A DNA stretch of 64,000 nucleotides, taken from positions 62,001-126,000 of the forward strand of contig CALRTB020000002.1 in assembly GCA_943371005.1 (NCBI GenBank), written 5' to 3'. The notes under the pieces were generated by a model. It searched no databases and was not told where the DNA came from. It was given only the letters and a program-made list of their open reading frames with translations. The number at the start of each line of letters is the position of its first letter. Position 1 is the first letter of the stretch. Below, in pieces: positions 1-7,527 of the stretch. Source of the stretch: MRBY01 sp943371005 (GTDB taxonomy: Bacteria; Cyanobacteriota; Cyanobacteriia; Cyanobacteriales; MRBY01). The translations under genes were made by a program, and so were the position numbers.

Positions 1-162
1 CCAGAAAGCAGTGACGAGAAGGGCAAAATCGGTGAGGGCAACGCCTAAGGTATACCAGCGGATGGTTTTACCTTCTTTGTCGGGAATGAGGGGAATGACA
101 AGGGCGGCCAGAAGCGGAAAGGCGATCGCCGTAGTGAGCCACGGGATTTGCAAGCTATCCAT
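1..162 (-). CDS. ndhD: NAD(P)H-quinone oxidoreductase subunit 4, 5' end only
   Basis: The first 54 codons of a gene that runs off the left edge. The product begins MDSLQIPWLTTAIAFPLLAA, followed by a polar loop (PDKEGKTIRWYTLG) and the start of a second hydrophobic segment, which is the usual N-terminus of cyanobacterial NdhD. NdhD is a proton-pumping antiporter-like membrane subunit of the thylakoid NDH-1 complex, used in cyclic electron flow, respiration or CO2 uptake. Which NdhD paralogue (NDH-1L or a CO2-uptake form) cannot be told from this fragment, though the N-terminus looks like the NDH-1L type (NdhD1). The ATG is at 160-162; I see no strong Shine-Dalgarno upstream. The neighbouring gene on its 5' side is about 310 bp away, so it probably has its own promoter. 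Confidence 0.82.
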   Translation of the reverse strand, partial: MDSLQIPWLTTAIAFPLLAALVIPLIPDKEGKTIRWYTLGVALTDFALLVTAFW

Positions 163-472
163 AGGACTAGGAAAAAATACTTATTTATTGCGTTCGCCTC
201 CGATTATATGAATTTTTGTTACGACCTGCCAAGGGGTTAAGGTAAAAACTTTTTATGGTCATGTTTATTTATGGGGTTGTCTGTCTATCCAGAGACAGAA
301 CCCTGGCTTTGTTATGGAAAAAAGAAAAAAAATAATGCTTTTTTTGCATCGTTAACGGCGATCGCCCAACATTTTTGCGCCCTAGACTGCCAAAATTCAA
401 GCCAAACAAAAATCCACGGCGAGGTATCTCACCATGGACAATGTGGGCAAAATTTAAACACCAGTCGGAAAA
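163..472. other. Non-coding gap between ndhD and the anti-sigma gene
   Basis: About 310 bp without a supportable gene. It must hold the ndhD promoter (minus strand). It is AT-rich with A- and T-runs near 318-345 and one HIP1 site near 360. A 73-codon plus-strand open frame (271-492) has low-complexity Lys/Asn/Phe content and no ribosome-binding site, so I do not call it. No clear terminator was found for the gene ending at 473. Confidence 0.5.
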
Positions 473-988
473 CTAGGGCGACTCTGTGGTAGCCAGTTTG
501 GGAATTTGGAGAACTGGGCGATTCAGGGCGACCACAAGGGCTTCTTCTCCCTGGGGGGACGTTGTTTCGACTAGGGCGCTGGTGGATTCCTGATCCGAGT
601 TGTTATTGGCAAATCGGTCGAGGTTAAGACGGGGCATCTGACCCATGACCCCAGCCACAAAGAGAGCGGCGATCGCCCCACTACCCCAGAGGGAAAGGGT
701 GCGTAACTGAGAACGACGCAACCGCGCCAATACCCGTTGACCGAGATATTGGGCCGAAATGCTGGTGGGAATGGGCAACAACTGTAGCGCTTGTTTGAGT
801 TGCCGTAGCTGCTGATATTGCTGTTTGACCTGGGGGTCAGTATCCAGGAGATGCTGAATTTCCTGGCGCTCTGCAGGGGTGGCCTCCCCGTCAAAATAGG
901 CGCTCAGACGCTGGAATTGCTCAAAATTTTGGCCCATTGGAGTTTCAGAATAGGTGTAGTGTTGGTGGGAAGTATGGTTTTTTTTCAT
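473..988 (-). CDS. Putative anti-sigma factor of SigG (single-pass membrane protein)
   Basis: A 171-aa protein encoded 61 bp downstream of the ECF sigma gene and in the same direction, the usual place for a cognate anti-sigma factor. Residues about 28-40 (LSAYFDGEATPAE) match the N-terminal 'LSxYxDGExxxxE' helix of anti-sigma domains. Helical, charged residues follow, then one membrane segment at about 98-116 and an extracytoplasmic tail of about 55 residues. The His-x3-Cys-x2-Cys zinc site of classical ZAS anti-sigma factors is absent (no Cys in the protein), so it would belong to the zinc-less class. The ATG at 988 is chosen because a GAGGGGGTGA ribosome-binding stretch lies just upstream; an internal ATG at 937 is possible. 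Function is inferred from domain resemblance and neighbourhood. Confidence 0.68.
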   Translation of the reverse strand: MKKNHTSHQHYTYSETPMGQNFEQFQRLSAYFDGEATPAERQEIQHLLDTDPQVKQQYQQLRQLKQALQLLPIPTSISAQYLGQRVLARLRRSQLRTLSLWGSGAIAALFVAGVMGQMPRLNLDRFANNNSDQESTSALVETTSPQGEEALVVALNRPVLQIPKLATTESP

Positions 989-1049
989 TTCTAGGTCACC
1001 CCCTCTAGGCGATCGCCATCGGTTTACCGCTGAGACAAGTCTTGATCAT

Positions 1050-1706
1050 TTAGTCCGCTAAGTAGGGCTGGAGCATTTCCTGCAATTTGGCACGGGCGCG
1101 GGCGATCCTTGACTTCACTGTGCCGAGGGAAACCCCAGTGATTTCCGCAATTTCTTCGTAGGCTAGCCCTTCAATTTCCCGGAGCACAATTGTCGTGCGA
1201 AAAACTTCCGGCAGTTCGGCGATCGCCTCCCGTAAATGTTCATAAAATTCTTGGGTCGCGAGATCATCATCGGGGCTAGGATCATCAGAGGCCACATCCC
1301 AAGCCACTTCTCCATCCTGGGTCTGAAACGGATTATCTAACGACAAGGGGCGACGGACTCGTTTACGCTTGCGTAATTCATCGTAAAAGAGGTTCGTAAT
1401 AATCCGACTCAGCCAACCCTTAAATTTTTGGGGATCATTGAGGCGTTGCAGATTGCGATAAACCCGAATCCAAACTTCCTGGGACAAATCAGACCGGTCT
1501 TGCCAGTCCGGGGCGAGATGATAGAGGAGCCGATCCACATGGGACTGATAACGTTTTAATAATTCCACGAAAGCAGCCCGCTCAGGCTTACTACCCGCCT
1601 GGCAACGGAGAATCAGATCATAGTTAGAGAGTTTTTCCGGAGACACACCACTTTGGGGAACGGCTCCCTGATGGGAAGGAATGGGGATAGAAAGGGATCG
1701 GTTCAT
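1050..1706 (-). CDS. sigG: ECF (group 4) RNA polymerase sigma factor SigG
   Basis: A 218-aa extracytoplasmic-function sigma factor. After an N-terminal extension of about 30 residues, region 2 spans about 45-115 (VDRLLYHLAPDWQDRSDLSQ, then the RIITNLFYDELRKRKR segment that contacts the -10 element). An acidic linker (PSPDDD) leads to region 4 at about 155-210 (YEEIAEITGVSLGTVKSRIA), the -35-binding helix-turn-helix. It directs RNA polymerase to a stress regulon, and in cyanobacteria the SigG family is linked to envelope or general stress. The downstream membrane protein is its likely anti-sigma factor, so activity is probably controlled by release from the membrane. A TTTTTTG-rich, AT-rich stretch upstream probably holds the promoter. 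Confidence 0.88.
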   Translation of the reverse strand: MNRSLSIPIPSHQGAVPQSGVSPEKLSNYDLILRCQAGSKPERAAFVELLKRYQSHVDRLLYHLAPDWQDRSDLSQEVWIRVYRNLQRLNDPQKFKGWLSRIITNLFYDELRKRKRVRRPLSLDNPFQTQDGEVAWDVASDDPSPDDDLATQEFYEHLREAIAELPEVFRTTIVLREIEGLAYEEIAEITGVSLGTVKSRIARARAKLQEMLQPYLAD

Positions 1707-1806
1707 GCTCTCTTCACAAAGAACTCATAACAGGACTTCTTTTTGTAAAGACCCTACGGCCCAGAAAAAAGTTCCAGACCCTAGCTCCAAGCGTCAGACC
1801 CCAGTC

Positions 1807-2436
1807 CTAGGAAAATACATTCTCTTCCTGTTCAAATCCCGGTGCATAGCCTTCAAGGAGCTTGCTCACCTGGGCCAACACGCTCTTGTCTTGGTTCGGA
1901 GAGGCGATCGCCTGACGCTCAGGGAAAAAGTCCGGTCGGTCTAAATAACGAGAAAGGGCTGCATCCACCTGTTCATTAATTAAGCCCTGTAATTCCTCAC
2001 GGGCCTTTTGACGCTGATAATTAGCCCCCTCTTCCGTCGTTGCATAGAGCGGTGGCAGGCGGTTGAGCGCATAGGCGGCAATATCCCCTACATCCAAACT
2101 TTGGGTGCTACTCGCCTCAATCTCAGCGACCCGGGCAATGGAGCGGCTAATTACCAGCTCCTCCATAACATTGATGAATTGTTTCCGGGGGACAGCGATC
2201 ACTTCCCCAGTGAGTAAAGCCCCCATCAGGCGATCTAACGCCATGTATTCCTCAATCGAAAGCTCAGAGGACATATCGCAAATGCGTCCAACTTCCGCTT
2301 CCATACTCGGGGTGAGATAGCCGTCTTTTAGGGCTTGTTCAACAATTTGATCAATACTCATAGGTTTCTTGGAAAATTCCGGGACAAGGGGGCCAATCAC
2401 TTCACTATCTTTGCGTAAAAACCGGGGAAAAACCAC
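1807..2436 (-). CDS. ComFB-domain protein, candidate c-di-GMP receptor
   Basis: A 209-aa soluble protein. The middle (about 85-170) is a ComFB (late competence development) domain: VISRSIARVAEI, SLDVGDIAAYALNRLPPLYA and EELQGLINEQVDAAL, with the usual 'ALN-LPPLY' core. ComFB-family proteins of cyanobacteria have been described as cyclic-di-GMP receptors that influence cell size or motility; applying this here is by homology. The N-terminal part (SIDQIVEQALKDGYLTPSME) resembles a helical region often found before the domain. The start is uncertain: a GTG at 2434-2436 with an AGAGA upstream, or the ATG at 2361 (MSIDQIVEQ), which fits the conserved part better. It follows sigG by 100 bp in the direction opposite to transcription, so it lies upstream of sigG on the same strand and could be co-transcribed with it. 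Confidence 0.8.
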   Translation of the reverse strand: MVFPRFLRKDSEVIGPLVPEFSKKPMSIDQIVEQALKDGYLTPSMEAEVGRICDMSSELSIEEYMALDRLMGALLTGEVIAVPRKQFINVMEELVISRSIARVAEIEASSTQSLDVGDIAAYALNRLPPLYATTEEGANYQRQKAREELQGLINEQVDAALSRYLDRPDFFPERQAIASPNQDKSVLAQVSKLLEGYAPGFEQEENVFS

Positions 2437-2619
2437 GATTCTCTAAGAAAGTACATCCCATTACTATCATTCCAATTTATAGCAAGGGAATGGGCAATCT
2501 TTTTGCTTGACTTACACAGATTTACAAATGTTTTACTTCCTGTGCGGGGGATGTCATTTACTCTAAAGGATTTTTGTCAATTTGCTACTGCCTATTTTTC
2601 AGTGACTAACGACATTCTC

Positions 2620-3582
2620 CTAGACACTCATTTCTAACATCCTCTGAATCGGTTTCAAGGCCGCCGTCGCAATGTCCGGGCTGAGGGTGATTTCCGGGGT
2701 TTTATGTTTCATCGCCAGATAGAGCTTTTCTAGGGTGTTGAGGCGCATGTGGGGACATTCATTGCAGGCACAGTTACTGGTGGACGGGGCAGGAATAAAG
2801 GTTTTGCCGGGGCTCGCCTTTTCCATTTGGTGAATGATCCCCGGTTCGGTAGCGACAATGAAAGTTTGGCTGGCACTATCTTGGGAGCGTTTTAATAGGG
2901 CCGTCGTGGAGCCGATAAAGTCAGCGTGGTTTAATACGGGGGTTTCGCACTCAGGGTGAGCGAGCACCTCCGCATCGGGATGTTCGAGTTTGAGTTCGAT
3001 GATGCGTTTTTCAGAAAAAGTTTCGTGGACAATGCAACTGCCCTGCCAGAGGAGGAGATCCCGTCCGGTTTGTTCGCTGACGTATCGCCCTAGGTTTTTA
3101 TCGGGGGCAAAAATGATCGGTTGGTCGGCGGGAATTTGGTTGACAATCTTGACGGCGTTGGAGCTGGTGCAGATGATATCGCTCATCGCCTTGATTTCGG
3201 CGGTGCAGTTGATATAGGAAATGACGATATGGTCTGGGTGCTTGGCTTTAAATGCAGCGAATTCAGCGGGGGGGCAACTGTCGGCGAGGGAGCAGCCGGC
3301 ATCAAGGTCGGGCAGGAGGACGAGTTTATTGGGGTTGAGGATTTTGGCGGTTTCTGCCATGAAATGCACCCCAGCGAAAACAATCACTTCGGCATCGGTT
3401 TCGGCGGCTTGGCGGGCTAAACCTAAGGAATCACCGATGTAGTCGGCAATGTCTTGGATGTCGTTTTCTTGGTAGTAGTGGGCGAGGATGATGGCGTTGA
3501 GGTCTTGTTTGAGATCGGCGATCGCCCTAAAGAGGTCTTGGGGAATGGCGGGCGTTGTCGGGCGGGCGGCGGCAGCAAACAT
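2620..3582 (-). CDS. nadA: Quinolinate synthase NadA
   Basis: A 320-aa enzyme that condenses iminoaspartate with dihydroxyacetone phosphate to give quinolinate, the first committed intermediate of de novo NAD synthesis. It shows the family's signature pieces: AIILAHYYQ near the N-terminus, FAGVHFMAETAKILNP, and three cysteine regions that supply the 4Fe-4S cluster (SYINCTAEIKA, LAHPECETP and NCACNECPHM). Length is normal for the type. I chose the ATG at 3582 (MFAAAARPTT), preceded by GGAA; an upstream TTG at 3615 would add 11 residues that do not look like the family. The 42-bp gap to the FetB-type gene on the same strand allows an operon. Confidence 0.93.
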   Translation of the reverse strand: MFAAAARPTTPAIPQDLFRAIADLKQDLNAIILAHYYQENDIQDIADYIGDSLGLARQAAETDAEVIVFAGVHFMAETAKILNPNKLVLLPDLDAGCSLADSCPPAEFAAFKAKHPDHIVISYINCTAEIKAMSDIICTSSNAVKIVNQIPADQPIIFAPDKNLGRYVSEQTGRDLLLWQGSCIVHETFSEKRIIELKLEHPDAEVLAHPECETPVLNHADFIGSTTALLKRSQDSASQTFIVATEPGIIHQMEKASPGKTFIPAPSTSNCACNECPHMRLNTLEKLYLAMKHKTPEITLSPDIATAALKPIQRMLEMSV

Positions 3583-3657
3583 GGTCGTTTTTCCGTGAGA
3601 GATGGATTGCAACAAATGTGGAAATTCAGTCTAGCAAGGATTGGTAAGGAGCAAAAC

Positions 3658-4428
3658 TTAGAGGGTGAGCTGGGCAGCGGGGTTAAAAAATTGTCGATAA
3701 AGACCCTCGGTCACCAGGGAAGTACAAATGAGGTTAATGGTCACAATCAAAAAGAGAATCAAAATTTGATAGGAAGCAGCATTAAGCGGATCAATGCCCG
3801 ATAAAACTTGCCCCGTAAACATCCCCGGCAAACTAACTAAACCTACTACCATCATAGAATTGATCGTCGGGATTAGGCTGGCGCGGATCGCTTCGGTACG
3901 GTAGCTGGCGATCGCCTGTTTTGGGGTCGCCCCCAGGCACAGTTGGGTTTCAATTTCAAAGCGGCTGGTTTTAATCCGGCTACTTAAACGTTCCCCTGCC
4001 AAAGAAGCACTATTCATCGCATTGCCCAGCACCATCCCCGCCAAGGGAATTAAATATTGGGGGTCGTACCAGCGATCGGGTTGGACAATCACCAGTAAAG
4101 TATAGGCCAACGGGAGCATCACACTGATAAAAATAGAGCCCCAAATGAGGGGGAAGGGTGCCCGCCCATGAATGCGATTTTGGGCGGCGATCGCCGCAAT
4201 GGTCAGCATTACCAAGACAATGCCTAATACCGCCAATGGGTGCGCCAGGGCAAAGACCATTTCTAGGGCATAGCCCACTACCAGCAATTGCAAAATTGTC
4301 CGTCCTGTTGCGAGTAAGAGTTGCCCCTCTAGCCCTAATTTCTGCCACCGGGCTAGGGCGATCGCCAAGGCAATTAGTCCCAGAGCCCAACCCAAATCCC
4401 CCGGATTTAACGCAATAAATTCACCCAT
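3658..4428 (-). CDS. fetB: FetB/UPF0014-type ABC transporter permease
   Basis: A 256-aa polytopic membrane protein of the UPF0014/FetB family with about seven hydrophobic segments. The conserved central stretch LIPLAGMVLGNAMNSASLAGER and the cytoplasmic ETQLCLGATPKQA loop (a coupling-helix-like element) are diagnostic. In E. coli FetB is the permease of the FetAB exporter linked to iron homeostasis and peroxide resistance; the plant homologue is linked to aluminium tolerance. The FetA-type ATPase gene is not adjacent here, so the partner must be elsewhere or shared. The gene is divergent from the aminotransferase at 4514, with 85 AT-rich bp between holding both promoters. It ends 75 bp before the nadA start. 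Substrate is inferred only. Confidence 0.83.
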   Translation of the reverse strand: MGEFIALNPGDLGWALGLIALAIALARWQKLGLEGQLLLATGRTILQLLVVGYALEMVFALAHPLAVLGIVLVMLTIAAIAAQNRIHGRAPFPLIWGSIFISVMLPLAYTLLVIVQPDRWYDPQYLIPLAGMVLGNAMNSASLAGERLSSRIKTSRFEIETQLCLGATPKQAIASYRTEAIRASLIPTINSMMVVGLVSLPGMFTGQVLSGIDPLNAASYQILILFLIVTINLICTSLVTEGLYRQFFNPAAQLTL

Positions 4429-4513
4429 GCGCTTTTATTTTTCACTCCCATAACCTATAACATTTATATTTACGCTTTTACGCGAATTCTTACCCAAAAA
4501 ATCACCGCTACCC

Positions 4514-5629
4514 ATGAGCCAAATTCCTCCCGTTGATCTAGGGCGCCAGTACGCAACCATTGCCGATGAAACCAATGCCGCCGTGCTGGAAGTGCTCAGT
4601 TCCGGTCGCTACATTGGGGGGACAGCAGTTACCGAATTCGAAAAACATTTTGCCGCTTATCACCAGGTTGACTTTAGCATCGGTTGTAACTCCGGCACCG
4701 ATGCCCTTTATCTTGCCCTCAAAGCCCTTGGGGTTGGCGCCGGTGATGAAGTGATTACCTCCACTTTTACTTTCATTGCCACTGCCGAAGCCATTGCCAT
4801 GTGTGGTGCAACCCCTATCTTTGTTGATATTACTGCCGCAACCTTTAATCTCGACCTCGATCAACTAGAGGCCGCCATTACTCCCCGTACTAAAGCTGTA
4901 ATTCCCGTCCATTTATTCGGACAGCCCGTAGACATGACCCGGCTTGGAGAAATTGCCCAAAAACATAATCTGTTTATCGTTGAAGATTGTGCCCAAGCCA
5001 CGGGGGCAAAATGGGGCGATCGCCCGGTCGGTGCCTGGGGAGATGCGGGGTGTTTCAGCTTTTTTCCGACAAAAAATTTAGGCGGTTGTGGCGACGGTGG
5101 TGCTGTGACGACCAACAATCCCACCCTCCACGAACAGATCAAAATGCTCCGGGAACACGGTTCCAAAGTCCGCTATCAACATGAAGTGCTGGGGGTGAAC
5201 AGTCGTTTGGACGCGGTGCAAGCCACCATCCTTGCCGTTAAATTACGTCACCTCGACCAGTGGAACCAGAAACGTCAGGTGATCGCCCACCGCTACCACG
5301 AGTTACTCGCTGGCATCAAGGGGATTCAACTCCCCCAAGCAACCCCTGGCGGCACCCACGTCTGGAATCAATACACCATCCTCGTTCAAGCAGGCGATCG
5401 CGATACTCTGCGCAGTCAGCTCCAGGCAGAAGGCATCATTGCCATGGTGTATTACCCCAAACCCCTACACCTCCAGCCCGTGTTTGCAAACCTCGGCTAC
5501 CAATCCGGACAATTCCCCATTGCCGAGCAATGTTCCCACCAGGTGCTGTCCTTGCCCATGTTTCCCGACCTCAGCATCCCAGAACAAGCACAAGTCGCCA
5601 CAACCCTCAAGGGTCTATTGGCAAAATAA
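4514..5629 (+). CDS. DegT/DnrJ/EryC1/StrS-family PLP aminotransferase
   Basis: A 371-aa pyridoxal-phosphate enzyme of the sugar aminotransferase family. The PLP site is complete: GCNSGTDALYLAL binds the phosphate, VEDCAQATGA carries the Asp that pairs with the pyridine nitrogen (about residue 158), and FFPTKNLGGCGDGGA contains the Schiff-base Lys (about 187). The C-terminal half has the family's H-V-W-N-Q-Y (THVWNQYTI) and VYYPKPLHLQPVF motifs. Such enzymes transfer an amino group to a keto-sugar nucleotide used for O-antigen, S-layer or exopolysaccharide. No sugar-nucleotide genes flank it, so the precise substrate is unknown. The start is the first ATG after a divergent promoter region. Family assignment is secure. 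Confidence 0.9.
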   Translation: MSQIPPVDLGRQYATIADETNAAVLEVLSSGRYIGGTAVTEFEKHFAAYHQVDFSIGCNSGTDALYLALKALGVGAGDEVITSTFTFIATAEAIAMCGATPIFVDITAATFNLDLDQLEAAITPRTKAVIPVHLFGQPVDMTRLGEIAQKHNLFIVEDCAQATGAKWGDRPVGAWGDAGCFSFFPTKNLGGCGDGGAVTTNNPTLHEQIKMLREHGSKVRYQHEVLGVNSRLDAVQATILAVKLRHLDQWNQKRQVIAHRYHELLAGIKGIQLPQATPGGTHVWNQYTILVQAGDRDTLRSQLQAEGIIAMVYYPKPLHLQPVFANLGYQSGQFPIAEQCSHQVLSLPMFPDLSIPEQAQVATTLKGLLAK

Positions 5630-5722
5630 GGCCAATCAGCCAATAAAAAAGCCCAGAAAGTCAACATTGTGACCATCTAAGCCTCCATACACATTTTTAG
5701 TTCGTCCGACCAAAGCCAACTT

Positions 5723-6001
5723 TTATTTAGGAGCAACCATTTCCTTAAACTGTTTACCAGCAGAAAACGCGGGCACTGTGGTTGCTGGAATTTGCATTTT
5801 TTCGTTGGTCTTCGGATTGCGGCCTTCTCTCGCTTTACGGTGGCGGGGTTCAAAGGAACCAAAACCGACGAGGGTTACTTTGTCACCATTGGCAACGGTT
5901 TCCATGATTGCCTCTACGGTGGCACTAATCACAGAATCTGCCTGCTTTTTGCTGATACCAGCTTTCTCAGCGACTAAATCGACTAATTCGCCTTTATTCA
6001 T
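5723..6001 (-). CDS. hup: HU-family DNA-binding protein
   Basis: A 92-aa histone-like protein that bends and compacts DNA. It starts MNKGELVDLVAEKAG and shows the HU dimerisation helices, the TLVGFGSFEPRHRKAREGRN segment leading into the DNA-clasping beta-arm, and the PAFSAGKQFKEMV tail. An in-frame extension upstream to 6100 reads as a hydrophobic, non-conserved stretch and is rejected; the ATG at 6001 gives the standard length and is preceded by AGGAGATTTTTA, a good ribosome-binding site. The gene is monocistronic, with 281 bp upstream to the next gene. Confidence 0.95.
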   Translation of the reverse strand: MNKGELVDLVAEKAGISKKQADSVISATVEAIMETVANGDKVTLVGFGSFEPRHRKAREGRNPKTNEKMQIPATTVPAFSAGKQFKEMVAPK

Positions 6002-6282
6002 TAAAAATCTCCTGAATTTTAGATATTGTGAGAAGTATAGGTAAAAAAACCAGGCAAAACAAGAATCCCAGAAGAGATATTTTGCACTGTTGCGGGTCAA
6101 ACTTATCTTGTTGCAAGGTTTTCCTGCATTATTCTAAGCGTTCTTTGCTCAATATGGATCGCTGAAAGCATTAATTTACATAGATTTCAACAATTTTTCC
6201 GTTTCAAAACTTTAAAAACAGAACAAGAGAGAACAAATTTGTCAGAGAACGCCGAAATAATCGCTGCTTAGCCTTGATTTTT

Positions 6283-7389
6283 CTAAGATTTGTGGATATC
6301 GGACAGGGTCGGAGTCGCCGTTGAGGGGAGGGACACTGGTAAGGGTTTCGTTTTGAGATAAAGGTTATCGAGCAGTACAGCGGCTCCTGCAACCCAAGGT
6401 GGCACAATCACTGCCCCTAAAATTCCCAGCACCTGGGCACCACCCAAAACCGCCAGCAATTGATAAAGCGGGTTTACTTTGACTGAAGAACCGACTAAGA
6501 GCGGATCTAATACATAGGTTTCGAGGTTTTGGATCAGGGTAAAAAGAAGGAAGACGGATAAAAATGTCCATCCCCCCTGGGCGATCGCCACAATCAAAGC
6601 CGGCACAGCGCCCAATACCGGCCCAAAAAACGGAATCAAATTTGTCACCGCTGCGATCACCCCCAAACCAAGGGCTAATTCTGAAATCCCCAGCAGCCTC
6701 AATCCAATGGTGATTACAATGCCGAGAATCCCAGAAACGACGATCCGCCCTTGAATATAACTCCCCATCCGCTCGCTCATGGGCTGTACCTGTTCGAGGA
6801 GCTGTTCATCCCAGGGGGCCGGAAAAAGACTCACAAAACCTCTAATTAATTTGTCAGAACCAGAGAGCATATAACCGGAGAGCATAAATGCCAGGATCAA
6901 GCTCAAAATGCCGCCAATCACACCCCGCGTAATGCCGTAGGAGCGAATCAATAGCTCCTGGGAAGAACGGAAAGCCCAGGCCGTCAGTGCTTGCAAATCA
7001 AAAAGCCGGTTCAATTGTTCTAACACTTGCGGTTCTGTCATGCCTAAGCGAACAGCCCAAGATTGAACCAAAACCCCGACTATTTCTAAATAGAGGGGCA
7101 GCTTACGGATCAATTTTTGAATTTGATCAACAACCGTAGGGCCAATGAGTAAAACCACCCCGGTGAAAATTGAGATCAAGCCAAGATACACACCGATCAC
7201 CGCTAACCAGCGGGGCACTCGGAAAGATTCAGCAATTGTAATGACAGGCGCAAGGGTCGCTGCAATCACGACGGCAATCATGAGCACAACAAGTAAACTA
7301 CGCAATTGCCAAAGTAAAAATAGCAGTAGCACTGCCCCGACAATCAGCAGCAGCGTTGAAAAAGATACTGTAATTTTCCGCTCAGACAT
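6283..7389 (-). CDS. AI-2E family (PerM/TqsA-type) membrane transporter
   Basis: A 368-aa polytopic membrane protein. Two N-terminal hydrophobic helices (TLLLIVGAVLLLFLLWQLRS and VVLMIAVVIAATLAPVI), a long amphipathic middle region, and a C-terminal membrane bundle with VTNLIPFFGPVLGAVPALIV and LVGSSVKVNPLYQLLAVLGG are the family hallmarks. Members include the E. coli AI-2 exporter TqsA and sodium/proton antiporters, so the substrate is open; in a cyanobacterium, ion or metabolite export is as likely as quorum-signal export. It lies 138 bp downstream of the SLC12-type transporter start region on the same strand orientation. The last codons run into a charged tail (KTKPLPVSLPSTA). Confidence 0.87.
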   Translation of the reverse strand: MSERKITVSFSTLLLIVGAVLLLFLLWQLRSLLVVLMIAVVIAATLAPVITIAESFRVPRWLAVIGVYLGLISIFTGVVLLIGPTVVDQIQKLIRKLPLYLEIVGVLVQSWAVRLGMTEPQVLEQLNRLFDLQALTAWAFRSSQELLIRSYGITRGVIGGILSLILAFMLSGYMLSGSDKLIRGFVSLFPAPWDEQLLEQVQPMSERMGSYIQGRIVVSGILGIVITIGLRLLGISELALGLGVIAAVTNLIPFFGPVLGAVPALIVAIAQGGWTFLSVFLLFTLIQNLETYVLDPLLVGSSVKVNPLYQLLAVLGGAQVLGILGAVIVPPWVAGAAVLLDNLYLKTKPLPVSLPSTATPTLSDIHKS

Positions 7390-7527
7390 ACTGAATTTTG
7401 CTATTGGTCAGAATTGTTCCCATTGTCAGGGCAAAGTTACTTGAATGTCACCCAAAAGCGATTTTTCTTTCGAGAATGCGCTGTCAATACGCCCCTAAAT
7501 AAGAAACCATCAGCTTTTTAAGGAGAT

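Noticed and set aside
271..492. A 73-codon plus-strand ORF near the left edge
   Set aside because: Low-complexity Lys/Asn/Phe sequence, no ribosome-binding site, and it runs into the 3' end of the gene on the other strand.
1831..1848. GTTCAAATCCCGG, another T-loop-like string
   Set aside because: It lies inside the ComFB-protein gene, encodes conserved-frame residues, and has no tRNA fold around it.
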